Below, one piece after another: positions 1-8,890 of a stretch of 64,000 nt of DNA. The stretch's first letter is position 1, and the number at the start of each line of letters is the position of its first letter. Source of the DNA: Paractinoplanes pyxinae (GTDB lineage: Bacteria > Actinomycetota > Actinomycetes > Mycobacteriales > Micromonosporaceae); the NCBI RefSeq assembly GCF_026626335.1, contig NZ_JAPNTZ010000003.1:620001-684000 (forward strand), given 5' to 3'. The position numbers and the translations under genes are program-made. The notes under the pieces are model-generated. The model saw only the letters and a program-made list of their open reading frames with translations, was not told the DNA's origin and ran no database searches.

Positions 1-55
1 GCAGGAAGTGCGTATGGACGTCGGCGAGCCCCGGCAGACCCCAGCGTTCGATCAC
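1..55 (-). CDS. amidohydrolase family protein, N-terminus only
   Basis: Only the first 18 codons are inside the window; the gene runs off its left edge. Reading leftwards from the GTG at 55 gives an N-terminus containing LPGLADVHTHFL. In the amidohydrolase/dihydroorotase superfamily this is the first beta strand with the HxH metal ligands. The gene is divergent from the MFS efflux gene at 109 and they share about 50 bp of upstream DNA. The substrate cannot be judged from this fragment. The family assignment rests on the one motif, and the start codon is inferred. Confidence 0.6.
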   Translation of the reverse strand, partial: MIERWGLPGLADVHTHFL

Positions 56-71
56 CCCGCCAGTCTATGCA

Positions 72-108
72 TTGACAGTCACTATGAAATGACAGCTACT
101 ATCAAATT
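72..108 (+). promoter_or_regulatory. promoter of a probably leaderless MFS-tetR mRNA, with direct-repeat operator
   Basis: TTGACA lies at 72-77 and TACTAT at 97-102, so a transcript would begin close to the ATG at 109. No Shine-Dalgarno sequence is visible before that ATG, which fits a leaderless mRNA. A direct repeat, TGACAGTCACTAT (73-85) and TGACAGCTACTAT (90-102), spans the promoter. It is a candidate binding site for the TetR protein encoded second in the operon. The 19-bp spacer is longer than ideal. Confidence 0.45.
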
Positions 109-1596
109 ATGCTGACTTCCACTTCTCGTTGGTACGCGCTGGCTGCCCTCGCCTTGAGCACGCTGGCTGTCGCGCTCGACACCACCGTGCTCAGCGTCGC
201 CCTGCCCACCCTCGCCCGCGATCTCGGCGCCACCACCGGCGACCTGCAGTGGTTCACCACCGCCTACCTGCTGGTGCTGGCGGCGGCGCTGCTCCCGGCG
301 GGCCTGCTCGGCGACCGGCTCGGCCGCAAACGCCTGCTGATCGGCGCGCTCGTGCTGTTCGGCGTCGCCTCGGTGGCCTGCGCCTACGCGCAGACGTCGG
401 GCCAGCTCATCGCCGCCCGGGCGGTGCTCGGCCTGGGGGCCGCGGTGATCATGCCGCTCTCCGGAGCGGTGCTGACCGTGCTCTTCCCGGCCGGTGAGAG
501 CACCCGGGCCATGTCGATCTGGGTCACCGCGAGCGCGCTCGGGATCCCGCTCGGGCCGCTGCTGGGCGGCTGGCTGCTCGACAACTTCTGGTGGGGCTCG
601 GTCTTCCTCATCAACGTGCCGGTCGTGGTGGCCGGGGTGCTCGCGCTGACGCTGTGGCTGCCGGAGTCGCGAGGGCCGCGGGCCCGCATCGACCTGCCGG
701 GTGTCGCGCTCTCCGCGGCCGGGCTGGTCGGGGTCACGTACGGGATCATCGAGGCCGGCGAGCGCGGCTGGTCCGACGCGCGGTCGCTGATCACCCTGGC
801 CGCCGGGGTCGTGCTGCTCGCCGCCTTCGTGCTGTGGCAGCGCCGGGCGGCCCACCCGCTGGTCGACCTGGCGCTGTTCCGGAACCGGGCCTTCACCGGC
901 GGGGCGGTGCTGGCCACGGTGGCCAGCTTCGCGATGCTCGGGTTGCTGTTCTCGCTGCCGCAACTGTTCTCGGCGGTCGGCGGGCACGACGCGTTCGGCT
1001 CGGGGCTGCGGCTGCTGCCGGTGATCGGCGGGCTGATCGTCGGCGCCCGATCGGCCGAGAAGCTGGTCGCGCGGTTCGGGGCCCGGCTGGTGATCGCGGG
1101 CGGGCTCGGGCTGATCGCCGTGGCGTCGCTGCTGGGCATGCAGACCACGGCGAGCACCGGCTACGGGTACATCGCCGTCTGGATCACGATCACCGGGGTC
1201 GGGCTCGGCTTGTCCATGCCGCCGGCGCTGGCCGCGGCCCTGGGCGCGCTGCCGCCCTCGGGCAGCGGGGTCGGCAACGCGCTGCTGCAGGCGATGCGGC
1301 AGGTCGGCGGGGCGATCGGGGTGGCCGTGCTGGGGACGGTGCTCAACTCGGCGTACCGGTCCCGCGTGCCGGTCTCGGCCGGGGACAGCGTCACGTCGGG
1401 GGTGGCGGTCGCTCGGCGGACTGGCGACTCCGAGCTCCTGGCCACGGTGCGGGAGGCTTTCGCGTACGGGATGGAAAGGTCTCTGCTTGTCGCCGGGGCG
1501 CTCGCCTTGGTGGGGGTGGTGCTCGCGCTGGTCGTGCTGCCCAAGCGCGCCGCCACCGAGCCGGAGCCGGAGGTGCTGGCAGAATCGCTGGTATGA
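109..1596 (+). CDS. MFS drug/proton antiporter, DHA2 (14-TM) type
   Basis: This 495-residue integral membrane protein belongs to the EmrB/QacA-like DHA2 family, which exports small toxic molecules using the proton gradient. The first helix carries LDTTVLSVALPTL (motif D1-like) and is followed by DLQWFTTAYLL. Motif A reads LLGDRLGRKR, and motif C-like glycine/proline spacing (ALGIPLGPLLGG) follows. Length and hydrophobic pattern suit 14 helices. The ATG at 109 is the first in-frame start and sits just after a promoter. The stop overlaps the start of a TetR gene (ATGA), so the two are co-transcribed and the TetR protein probably controls export. The substrate is unknown. Confidence 0.9.
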   Translation: MLTSTSRWYALAALALSTLAVALDTTVLSVALPTLARDLGATTGDLQWFTTAYLLVLAAALLPAGLLGDRLGRKRLLIGALVLFGVASVACAYAQTSGQLIAARAVLGLGAAVIMPLSGAVLTVLFPAGESTRAMSIWVTASALGIPLGPLLGGWLLDNFWWGSVFLINVPVVVAGVLALTLWLPESRGPRARIDLPGVALSAAGLVGVTYGIIEAGERGWSDARSLITLAAGVVLLAAFVLWQRRAAHPLVDLALFRNRAFTGGAVLATVASFAMLGLLFSLPQLFSAVGGHDAFGSGLRLLPVIGGLIVGARSAEKLVARFGARLVIAGGLGLIAVASLLGMQTTASTGYGYIAVWITITGVGLGLSMPPALAAALGALPPSGSGVGNALLQAMRQVGGAIGVAVLGTVLNSAYRSRVPVSAGDSVTSGVAVARRTGDSELLATVREAFAYGMERSLLVAGALALVGVVLALVVLPKRAATEPEPEVLAESLV

Positions 1597-2186
1597 CCTC
1601 AGGGCTGCGCGAGCGGAAGAAGGCCAAAACGCGGGCGGCCATCCGCGACGCCGCGATGCGCCTGTTCACCGAGCAGGGCTACGCCGCGACCACGGTGGAG
1701 CAGATCGCCGAGGCGGCCGAGGTCTCGCCCAGCACGTACTTCCGCTACTTCCCGACCAAGGAAGACGTCGTCCTCACCGACGACTACGACCCGCTGATCG
1801 TCGAGGCGATCCGCAACCAGCCCGCCTCGACCCCGGTGGTCGAGGCGGTGCTGCAGGGCATGCGCGACGTCTTCGACGGCTTCACCGAGGAGGAGTGGAT
1901 CAGCGAGCACCGCCGCCAGGCGTTGTTCCGGGTCGTGCCCGAACTGCGGGCCCGGCAGCAGCAACAGACGCTGGACGCGGTCGACATGCTCGCCGGCGTG
2001 ATCGCCGAGCGCCTGAACGTGCCCGCCGACGACGCCGGAGCCCGCGCCCTGACCGGCGCCCTGGTCGGCGTGATGCTGGCGTTCCTCTATCCGCACAATG
2101 AGGCCGGCTTCCACGCCGACGACTTCGACCGGGTCCGGACGGCCCTGATCAGCGTGCGGGAACACCTGGCGCCGCTCGAGCCCTGA
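1593..2186 (+). CDS. TetR family transcriptional regulator
   Basis: A 197-residue repressor. The N-terminal helix-turn-helix (about residues 10-57) has the classic run from KTRAAIRDAAMRLFTEQGY through VEQIAEAAEVSPSTYFRYF to KEDVV. The remaining three quarters is the helical ligand-binding and dimer domain. It starts four bases inside the preceding MFS gene (ATGA), so translation is coupled. It likely senses the MFS substrate and autoregulates the operon through the direct repeat at 73-102. The EEWISEHRRQALFRVVPEL stretch is typical of the actinobacterial AcrR-type C-terminal domain. Confidence 0.9.
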   Translation: MTSGLRERKKAKTRAAIRDAAMRLFTEQGYAATTVEQIAEAAEVSPSTYFRYFPTKEDVVLTDDYDPLIVEAIRNQPASTPVVEAVLQGMRDVFDGFTEEEWISEHRRQALFRVVPELRARQQQQTLDAVDMLAGVIAERLNVPADDAGARALTGALVGVMLAFLYPHNEAGFHADDFDRVRTALISVREHLAPLEP

Positions 2187-2201
2187 GCCGGATCGTTCCG
2201 G

Positions 2202-2720
2202 TCATCGGGCGGCCGCCATGTTCTGGTAGACCGGGGTGAGCTCGGTCCAGCGGGCCCGCCAGCCGGGTTCCGCCGCCTGGCCGCTCCACTCCCCGGCGCC
2301 CTCCGTCGTGAGCGATCGGGCGAGGTCTTCGAGGTGGGCCTGCCAGCCGGCGCCGTGGAAGTGCAGGCGGTCCCGGGGCAGGCCGCGCTCTTCGACGACC
2401 AGCCGCGTCCGGTCACCGTCCGCGGTGAGCCAGGCCTCGAGCACGGTCTCTTCGTCGGTGCCCGGCTCCATGGTGAGCCGCAAGTGGTGGGGCGCCTCGC
2501 AGACCTCGATCCGGCCCGAACCGCTCCAGGTGCTCGTGAACACGGCGTCGATCGTGCCGCCGGGGCGCAGGTCGCCCGACACCTTGGCCAGCCAGCGCGC
2601 CAGCCGCTCCGGATCGGTGCAGGCCTGCCACAGGTCGTCGATCCCGGTGTCGTAGACGTCTTCCACCCGGACCGCGCCGTGCGCGTCGTCCAGGGGTCGC
2701 ATGCTTCCGATGATTGTCAC
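2202..2720 (-). CDS. SRPBCC (AHSA1-type) domain protein
   Basis: A 172-residue cytosolic START-like fold protein. The pattern VRVEDVYDTGIDDLWQACTD, PERLARWLAKVSGDLRPGG, GSGRIEVCEAPHHL and ending AGWQAHLEDLARSL is the activator-of-Hsp90-ATPase/SRPBCC domain. The GTG at 2720 overlaps the ArsR stop as GTGA, and I prefer it to the longer upstream reading. ArsR-SRPBCC pairs are very common in actinobacteria. The SRPBCC protein probably binds a hydrophobic ligand, but which one is not known. Its end converges on the TetR gene with 15 bp between them. Confidence 0.85.
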   Translation of the reverse strand: MTIIGSMRPLDDAHGAVRVEDVYDTGIDDLWQACTDPERLARWLAKVSGDLRPGGTIDAVFTSTWSGSGRIEVCEAPHHLRLTMEPGTDEETVLEAWLTADGDRTRLVVEERGLPRDRLHFHGAGWQAHLEDLARSLTTEGAGEWSGQAAEPGWRARWTELTPVYQNMAAAR

Positions 2721-3031
2721 TTGTGCGCCTTTCCTCGGGCGATCTCGGTGTGCAGGGCGTCGAGCCGGTTGCGCCACAACGCGCGGTACGGCTCCAGCCA
2801 CTCGTCCACTTCGACCAGCGCCTCCGGCCGGAGCGTGTAGATGCGGCGCTGCGCCTCCTGACGCACGTCGACCAGGCCGGCTTCGCGCAGGACGCGCAGG
2901 TGCCGGGACACGCCGGGCCGGGCGATCGGCAACGCCTCGGCCAGCTCGCCCGCCGTCGCCGGACGATCGCGCAGGATTCCCAGCACCGTGCGGCGGCTCG
3001 GATCCGCCAGCGCCTGCAACACCGCTTCCAT
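2717..3031 (-). CDS. ArsR/SmtB family winged-helix repressor
   Basis: A 104-residue regulator. The winged helix runs from ALADPSRRTVLGILRDRPAT through AGELAEALPIARPGVSRHLR to the wing VRQEAQRRIYTLRP. No metal-binding Cys pair (ELCVCDL type) is present, so it is not an arsenic or zinc sensor. It belongs to the group paired with SRPBCC proteins. A perfect 14-bp palindrome lies 19 bp upstream of its ATG, consistent with autorepression of the two-gene operon. Confidence 0.9.
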   Translation of the reverse strand: MEAVLQALADPSRRTVLGILRDRPATAGELAEALPIARPGVSRHLRVLREAGLVDVRQEAQRRIYTLRPEALVEVDEWLEPYRALWRNRLDALHTEIARGKAHK

Positions 3032-3049
3032 GCCGTCAATGTACCCCGT

Positions 3050-3063
3050 TGGTTACGTAACCA
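3050..3063. promoter_or_regulatory. palindromic operator upstream of arsR-SRPBCC
   Basis: TGGTTACGTAACCA is a perfect 14-bp inverted repeat immediately upstream of the ArsR-type gene. Size and position match ArsR-family operators containing a GTTACGTAAC-like core. Binding is inferred. Confidence 0.6.
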
Positions 3064-3074
3064 GCAAGGTACAT

Positions 3075-4619
3075 TCAGTCGGCCGACGTGAGGGCTCGGC
3101 GCGCCTCGCGTTCGGCGTGCAGGACGCGGTCGGTGGTGGCGGGGTTGAGGGCTGGTTCGCCGGCGGCCACCTCGTACGCCTCGCGCATGGTGGCCACCAG
3201 GGCGGCCAGGTGGCGGGCGTCCTGCCGGTCGTGAGTGGCCTGCTCAACCGCGGTGATCGCCTCGCCGAGGTGGCGGGTGGCGGCCCGGTTGCGGATCAGC
3301 GCGGCGGCGGCCAGGCCGAGCAGGCAGCCCAGGACCGTCTGGATCAGGCGGTCGCCGATCAGGTCGAGCGGGGGCGTCTCGTGGCCCAGTTCGCCGACCA
3401 GCAGGGCCAGGGGAGTGACGGCGAGCATGGCCAGGCCGTAGTTGCGCACCACCAGCAGTTCGGCGATCACCTGGGCGATCAGGATCTCGACGACCAGGAC
3501 CCACGGGCCGCCGGGGACGGCCACCGCGGCGCCGGCGATCAGCAGGCCGATGGTGGTGCCGCCGGCGCGCTGGATCGCGCGGTGGCGGGACAGGCGCAGG
3601 GACGCGCCCTGCAGGACGGCCACGGCCGAGACGGCGGCCCAGTAGGGGTGGCCGAGGCCGGTGTAGTGGACCAGCAGACCGGCGGCGGCCCCGGCGACCA
3701 GGGCGCCCAGCGCGACGCGGGCGGCGGCCGGCCAGAGCGGGCCGCCCCGGCGGGCGGGCAGGTCACGCAGCAGGGTGGCGGCCCGGCGGCGTTCGGCGAT
3801 CTTGCGGTTTTCGGTGGCGGTCGCGGCGAGGCGGGGGACCGGGCCGCGCGGGGTCAGCCGGGCGGCCAACTCGCGCAGTTCGGCCGCAGCCGCCGGGTCG
3901 TGCCCGTGCACGCCGCTCAACTCGGTCTCGGCGTGCGCGACGAGCACCTCTTCGTCGGCTCGACCGGCGGCTGCCCGCCAGGCTCGTTCGACCGCCAGGG
4001 CGGCTTGCTGGCGGGCGGTCAGGCCCGCGGGTCCGTCGGGCGCATCGGCCAGAGCCGCGGCGGCTCGGAGGGCGCGGGCTATGGCGAGGCGGCGGGGCGC
4101 GCCCGGGGCGACCAGGAAGCCGGACATGACTATCAGCCACGAGACGGCAGCGGCGCCCGCGGTGAGGGCGGCGTTGCGCAGCAGGTCGGCCGGCGCGGTG
4201 GCGGGCAGGGCGCTGGTCACGGCGGTGGCGAAGGCGAACATCAGACCGCCGGGCGGCCCGACCCGATAGCGGTTGCACAGCACTGTCGCCGTGGCTCCGA
4301 CCAGAGCCACGGCCGCCACGCCGACGATCTCGGACTGCGGGGCCAGCGCGGCGAGCGTTCCGGCAGCCACCGAGGCCACCAGGCCCATGGCGGCCGCGGC
4401 GACTATGAGGGCCCGGCGACGGTAGGGCTCATCCCGGCCGTACAGGGCAGTGAAGGCTCCGAATGTGGCCACGCCGGCCAGGGACGGGTGACCGGTCGCG
4501 GTCAGCACCACCAGCGGCACCGCCACCGCGAGCCCGGCCCGCAGCGCGAACGCCCACGCCGCGTCGACCGGGCGGACCCGGGTGGCGGCGTGCAGGTCGG
4601 GCGGGACGGACAGGCGCAT
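3075..4619 (-). CDS. FUSC / aromatic-acid exporter family membrane protein
   Basis: A 514-residue protein with two membrane halves. The N-terminal half (about residues 15-155) has several helices around GHPSLAGVATFGAFTALYGR. A long soluble middle follows, then a second membrane half (about residues 290-420) containing GLLVHYTGLGHPYWAAVSAV, the hallmark of the FUSC_2/ArAE family. E. coli relatives such as AaeB export aromatic acids, and other members are of unknown role. I chose the ATG at 4619, preceded by GGTGGAA. The frame stays open further upstream, but that part lies over the divergent permease gene and reads as low-complexity shadow. Confidence 0.8.
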   Translation of the reverse strand: MRLSVPPDLHAATRVRPVDAAWAFALRAGLAVAVPLVVLTATGHPSLAGVATFGAFTALYGRDEPYRRRALIVAAAAMGLVASVAAGTLAALAPQSEIVGVAAVALVGATATVLCNRYRVGPPGGLMFAFATAVTSALPATAPADLLRNAALTAGAAAVSWLIVMSGFLVAPGAPRRLAIARALRAAAALADAPDGPAGLTARQQAALAVERAWRAAAGRADEEVLVAHAETELSGVHGHDPAAAAELRELAARLTPRGPVPRLAATATENRKIAERRRAATLLRDLPARRGGPLWPAAARVALGALVAGAAAGLLVHYTGLGHPYWAAVSAVAVLQGASLRLSRHRAIQRAGGTTIGLLIAGAAVAVPGGPWVLVVEILIAQVIAELLVVRNYGLAMLAVTPLALLVGELGHETPPLDLIGDRLIQTVLGCLLGLAAAALIRNRAATRHLGEAITAVEQATHDRQDARHLAALVATMREAYEVAAGEPALNPATTDRVLHAEREARRALTSAD

Positions 4620-4648
4620 CGGGTTCCACCGTACTGATCGCGGTGGTT

Positions 4649-4660
4649 GAACGATCGTTC
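4649..4660. promoter_or_regulatory. 12-bp palindrome between divergent transporter genes
   Basis: GAACGATCGTTC is a perfect inverted repeat centred in the 61-bp gap between the FUSC gene (start 4619) and the GntP gene (start 4681). The GAAC/GTTC arms resemble TetR-type operators. No regulator gene is adjacent. Confidence 0.4.
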
Positions 4661-4680
4661 GTCTGGGTAAGCGCGCGACC

Positions 4681-6147
4681 ATGATGACGTTGGGCGCTGA
4701 GGCGATCACCGACGCGGGGACCGGGCAGCTCGTGCTGGCCGCCGTGCTGGGCATTGTGGTTGTGGTGCTGCTGATCGCCTGGGCGAAGTGGCATCCGTTC
4801 CTGGCCCTGATTCTGGGCTCGGCGGCGCTGGGCATCGTGGCCGGCGCCTCGCCGGGGGACACGATCGACTCGTTCACCGCGGGGCTGGGCAGCACGGTCG
4901 GCAACGTCGGCTTGCTGATCGCGCTCGGCTCGATGATCGGCGCCCTGCTGGCCGAGTCGGGCGGGGCCGACGGCATCGTGAACCGGATCGTCAACAGCGT
5001 CACCGGCTCGGCCCTGCCGTGGGCGATGGCCGGCGTGGCCGCGCTGATCGGGCTGCCGCTGTTCTTCGAGGTCGGCGTGGTGCTGCTGGTGCCGATCGTG
5101 CTGCTGGTGGCCCGGCGCACCGACATCGGGCTGCTGCGGATCGGCATCCCGGCGCTGGCCGGCCTCTCGGTGCTGCACGGACTCGTACCGCCGCACCCGG
5201 GGCCGCTGGTGGCCATCGCCAACCTCAACGCCGACCTGGGCCTGACCCTGCTGTTCGGCCTGATCTGCGCGATCCCGACCGTGATCGTCGCGGGGCCGGT
5301 GTTCGGCAACTGGATCGCCAAGCGGGTCCACGTCCCGGTGCCCGCCCTCGTCGGCGCGAGCGCCGGCGCCGGCGGCAGGCCGGAGGGCGGCCGGGACTTC
5401 GTCGACCGCGACGACGTGGCCAACCCCGCGACCGGCGAGCCGGCTGAGCTCGTGGACAAGCAGCTGCCGGAAGGCCGGCGCAACCCTGGCTTCGCGGCGG
5501 CCGTCGGCACCGTCCTCGTGCCGATCGTGCTCATGCTGGCCCGCGCCATCGCCGAGCTGACCCTGGCCGAGGGCAACAGCGTCCGCGGCTTCTTCGAGGT
5601 GCTGGGCGAGCCGGTCGTCGCGCTGCTGCTCGGCCTGCTGCTGGCCATGTGGACGCTGGGCAAGCGGGCCGGCTTCGACCGTCAGCAGACCTCGTCGGTC
5701 GTGGGCGGGGCGCTGCCGCCGATCGCCGGCATCCTGCTCATCGTGGCCGCGGGCGGCGGCTTCAAGCAGGTGCTGGTCGACGCGGGCGTCGGCAACGTGG
5801 TGGCCGACGCGGCCAAGGACGCCAACATCAACGCCCTGGTGCTGGGCTTCCTGGTCGCGGTGGGCATCCGCCTGGCCACCGGCTCGGCCACCGTGGCCAC
5901 CATCACCGCCGCCGGCATCGTGGCGCCGCTGGCCCAGACCCTCGACAAGCCCACGGTCGCGCTGCTGGCACTGGCCATCGGGGCCGGCTCGCTGTTCTTC
6001 TCGCACGTCAACGACGCCGGCTTCTGGCTGGTCAAGGAGTACTTCGGGATGACCGTGGGCCAGACCATCAAGACCTGGTCGGTGATGGAGACGATCATCT
6101 CGGTGGTCGGCTTCGCCTGCGTGATGCTGCTCAGCCTGGTCGTGTAA
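4681..6147 (+). CDS. gntP: GntP family gluconate/organic-acid:H+ symporter
   Basis: A 488-residue polytopic membrane protein. Family features include AWAKWHPFLALILGSAALG, GSMIGALLAESGGADGIVNR, the FFEVGVVLLVPIVL helix, HGLVPPHPGPL, and near the end GSLFFSHVNDAGFWLVKEYF. Members import gluconate, related sugar acids or glycerate. The length is slightly above the usual 440-450 residues because of a charged cytoplasmic loop (about residues 220-260). No gluconate kinase lies nearby, so the substrate is not fixed by context. ATG 4684 is an alternative start. Confidence 0.88.
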   Translation: MMTLGAEAITDAGTGQLVLAAVLGIVVVVLLIAWAKWHPFLALILGSAALGIVAGASPGDTIDSFTAGLGSTVGNVGLLIALGSMIGALLAESGGADGIVNRIVNSVTGSALPWAMAGVAALIGLPLFFEVGVVLLVPIVLLVARRTDIGLLRIGIPALAGLSVLHGLVPPHPGPLVAIANLNADLGLTLLFGLICAIPTVIVAGPVFGNWIAKRVHVPVPALVGASAGAGGRPEGGRDFVDRDDVANPATGEPAELVDKQLPEGRRNPGFAAAVGTVLVPIVLMLARAIAELTLAEGNSVRGFFEVLGEPVVALLLGLLLAMWTLGKRAGFDRQQTSSVVGGALPPIAGILLIVAAGGGFKQVLVDAGVGNVVADAAKDANINALVLGFLVAVGIRLATGSATVATITAAGIVAPLAQTLDKPTVALLALAIGAGSLFFSHVNDAGFWLVKEYFGMTVGQTIKTWSVMETIISVVGFACVMLLSLVV

Positions 6148-6198
6148 CCACCTGATCGGGCGCGCATCTTCGGCGGGGAAGTGTAGTTAACGAGCAAT

Positions 6199-8022
6199 GT
6201 GCCATACATCCGAAACGCCGTCCGTCGTAGCTTGATCGTCGCCCTCGGCGTCGCCGCGATCGCGACCGGCGGCGCCGCGATCGCCGAGGTGGTCACGCCC
6301 GAGCCGGTGACCTCGCCGTCGTTCAACGGCCCGGTGTACGCGGTGGCCTATCGGGGTTCGACCGTCTACGTCGGCGGCAACTTCACCAGCGCCATCGTCG
6401 GCGGCAAGAGCGTTTCCCGTACGCGTCTGGCCGCGCTCGACGCCCGCTCGGGCGCCCTGCTCGACTGGCAGCCGAGCGCCGACGCCAACGTGCGCGCCCT
6501 GGCCGTGGCCGGAAATGTCGTCTACGCGGCCGGCGACTTCGACAACGTCAACGGCACGGCCCGCGACGCTGTCGCCGGTCTGGAGGCCGCCACCGGCACG
6601 CTGACCCCGATGCGGCACGCGGTCAACGGCCAGCCCAACTCGATCGCCGCCGGCCACGGCCGCCTCTACCTCGGCGGCCGGATCACCGCCGTCGACGGTC
6701 AGGCGCGCGGCAACCTGGCCGCGTTCAGCCTGACCAGTGGCGCGCTCGACCCCTGGGCGCCGACCACCGACGACGTGGTGAACGCGGTCGCCGTCACGAC
6801 GAAGCGGGTGTACGTGGGCGGGCGGTTCCACCGGACCAACAACGTCAGCTCGACGATCCGGCTGTCCGCGGTGGACCCGGCCACCGGCAAGCTCGACCCG
6901 ACGTTCGCCGCCAAGCCGGTGTCACAGGTCTTCGCGCTCGCCGCCGACTCCTCGGGCGTCTACGCGGCGCTCGGCGGCCAGGGCGGGCGCGCGGTGGCGT
7001 ACGCCCCGGACGGCGCCACCCGGTGGACGCGGGTCTTCGACGGCGACGCGCAGGCCATCGCGACGCTGGACGGCACGACCTATGTCGGCGGGCACTTCGA
7101 CAAGGCGTGCACGACCACCAACAACGGCGTCAAGGGGTTGTGCACCGACGGCTCGGTGCCGCGCGGCAAGCTGGCCGCCATCGACGCCCAGGGCAACCTG
7201 CTGCCGTGGGCGCCGCAGGCCAACGGCGTGGTCGGCACCCGGCAGATCGCGACCAGCCCCTCCCTCGGCTCGATCAGCGCGGTCGGCGACTTCACCACGG
7301 TCGGCGCGGTGCAGCGCAAGCGGTACGTGGCGTTCGCCGGCGGTGGCCCGCGGGTCGAGTCGGCGCCGGCCGAGGGACCCGTGGCCTCGTACAACTTCGA
7401 CTCGACGATCGCCGACGGCACCTTCGACGACGGCTCGGGACACGGCCACCTGCTGCGCACGGTCACCCGTAACGAGGGCAAGCTCTCGACGGAACCGCAC
7501 GGCTCGGGTCAGGCCGTCACCTTCCCGCCCCGCTGCTCCGGTCAAGACTGTCCTCGTGTCGTGCTGCGGGCCGAGGCCACCGGCGACCTCAACCCGCAGG
7601 ACAAGCCGCTGCGTTACGGCGCGAGCGTGCGCCTGGCCTCGCCGCCGGACGGCGCCACCGGCCCGGACGGGCAGAACATCCTGCAGAAGGGGTACGCGGC
7701 GGCCGGCGGTCAGTACAAGCTGCAGGTGGACGGGGTCAGCGGCAAGCCCAGCTGCGTCCTGACCGGCCGTACGGGTGACGTCTCGTACGTCGCCCGGAGC
7801 CGCACCTCGATCGCCGACGACGATTGGCACACCGTCGAATGCCGGCGCACCGGACCCGCTCTGGCCATCGTCGTCGACGATCAGGAGCAGGCGTCGGCCG
7901 CCGTCCCGCCGGAGCTGTCGATCGACTCCGAACAGCCGTTCAGCCTGGGTGGCAAGGGTGTGGGCCCGAACAACGACCAGTTCCACGGCGCGCTGGACGA
8001 CGTCTGGATCCACATCGGATGA
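6199..8022 (+). CDS. secreted beta-propeller protein with C-terminal LamG/concanavalin-like domain
   Basis: A 607-residue exported protein. A signal peptide ([21 protein letters not shown]) ends near residue 29. Residues about 40-385 contain repeats of the form [40 protein letters not shown] and ISAVGDFT. Each is followed by a turn such as [19 protein letters not shown], the pattern of delta-60/Kelch-like propeller blades. The last 200 residues ([17 protein letters not shown] to [11 protein letters not shown]) look like a LamG/concanavalin fold. It probably binds extracellular carbohydrate, but no catalytic motif is apparent. GTG 6199 gives the signal peptide; a nearby ATG at 6197 is out of frame. 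Confidence 0.75.
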   Translation: MPYIRNAVRRSLIVALGVAAIATGGAAIAEVVTPEPVTSPSFNGPVYAVAYRGSTVYVGGNFTSAIVGGKSVSRTRLAALDARSGALLDWQPSADANVRALAVAGNVVYAAGDFDNVNGTARDAVAGLEAATGTLTPMRHAVNGQPNSIAAGHGRLYLGGRITAVDGQARGNLAAFSLTSGALDPWAPTTDDVVNAVAVTTKRVYVGGRFHRTNNVSSTIRLSAVDPATGKLDPTFAAKPVSQVFALAADSSGVYAALGGQGGRAVAYAPDGATRWTRVFDGDAQAIATLDGTTYVGGHFDKACTTTNNGVKGLCTDGSVPRGKLAAIDAQGNLLPWAPQANGVVGTRQIATSPSLGSISAVGDFTTVGAVQRKRYVAFAGGGPRVESAPAEGPVASYNFDSTIADGTFDDGSGHGHLLRTVTRNEGKLSTEPHGSGQAVTFPPRCSGQDCPRVVLRAEATGDLNPQDKPLRYGASVRLASPPDGATGPDGQNILQKGYAAAGGQYKLQVDGVSGKPSCVLTGRTGDVSYVARSRTSIADDDWHTVECRRTGPALAIVVDDQEQASAAVPPELSIDSEQPFSLGGKGVGPNNDQFHGALDDVWIHIG

Positions 8023-8167
8023 TCGCTTGGTCACTGTCGGTGATGATCACAGTGGAGAGTGGAACTTCCCACATGTGACAGTCTGCCCCTGATCGGAGTA
8101 ATGACCACGGCGCTCGGGTACTGGTAATCTTGCCCGCCGTTGTCTACGCAGCGTGAGGAGCTGACGA

Positions 8168-8890
8168 ATGGCCAGCTGGATCTTGGTGCCTTGCCTGGTG
8201 AAGCTGCGCTCCGAGTTCAACGCGATCGCGCCGAACCGTGACAAGTCCAGCGACGGCTCGGTCGGGGACACAGCGCATCAGAACAGCCAGTCCGATCACA
8301 ACCCCGACGAGACCGGCAACGTTCCGATCCGCGACGCCGACAAGGTCAACGAGGTGCACGCCATCGACGTCGACGTCGACCTGCGCGTGCCCGGGCTGTC
8401 GATGGAGAACGTGGTGCAGTTCCTGCTGACCCGGTGCCGCTCGGGCGCCGAGAAGCGGCTGCGCTACATCATCTACAACCGCCGGATCTGGTCGGCCAGC
8501 ACGGGCTGGCGGCAGCAGGCCTACACCGGCGCCAACGCGCATGACCACCACGCGCACTTCTCATCCTCGTACACGACTTCCCACGAAGCCTCGACGGCTT
8601 CCTGGCACCTGGAGGACGTACCCGTGGCACTCACCGCCGACGACAAGAAGTGGATCTCGGCCGAGATCGCCAAGCAGGTCAAGGCCCAGGTCGACGACAT
8701 CTGGGCGTTCAACGTGGGCAAGGCGACGGGCAGCGCGTCCCAGCGGGCCGACGGCGCGCTGGTGACGGCCAACATCCGCGCCGGGGCGATCGCCAACGAC
8801 TACATGCCCAAGCTGCGCGACGCCGTCGAGCAGCTTTCGCAGCAGGTCGCCGAGCTCAGCTCGCAGATCACGGCGAACCGCTCGTCCTGA
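8168..8890 (+). CDS. M15-like (D-Ala-D-Ala carboxypeptidase-type) peptidase domain with C-terminal coiled coil
   Basis: A 240-residue protein with no obvious signal peptide. The N-terminal domain shows a plausible zinc site: SDHNP (His44), EVHAIDVDV (Asp67) and AHDHHAHF (His128/His130), as in M15 and LAS-type murein peptidases. After a linker (about residues 140-152) comes a helical domain ending in the heptad-rich DAVEQLSQQVAELSSQI. GAGGAG-type spacing is good: GAGGAG at 8155-8160 precedes the ATG by 7 bp. Related domains occur in actinophage tail and lysis proteins as well as on chromosomes, so a phage-derived origin is possible. The gene's 3' end overlaps the kinase gene by 23 bp. Confidence 0.6.
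   Translation: MASWILVPCLVKLRSEFNAIAPNRDKSSDGSVGDTAHQNSQSDHNPDETGNVPIRDADKVNEVHAIDVDVDLRVPGLSMENVVQFLLTRCRSGAEKRLRYIIYNRRIWSASTGWRQQAYTGANAHDHHAHFSSSYTTSHEASTASWHLEDVPVALTADDKKWISAEIAKQVKAQVDDIWAFNVGKATGSASQRADGALVTANIRAGAIANDYMPKLRDAVEQLSQQVAELSSQITANRSS

Noticed and set aside
4620..5663. Upstream extension of the FUSC frame across the GntP gene
   Set aside because: Composition is Ser/Thr/Pro/Arg low complexity, antisense to a well-conserved permease. The family N-terminus begins at 4619.
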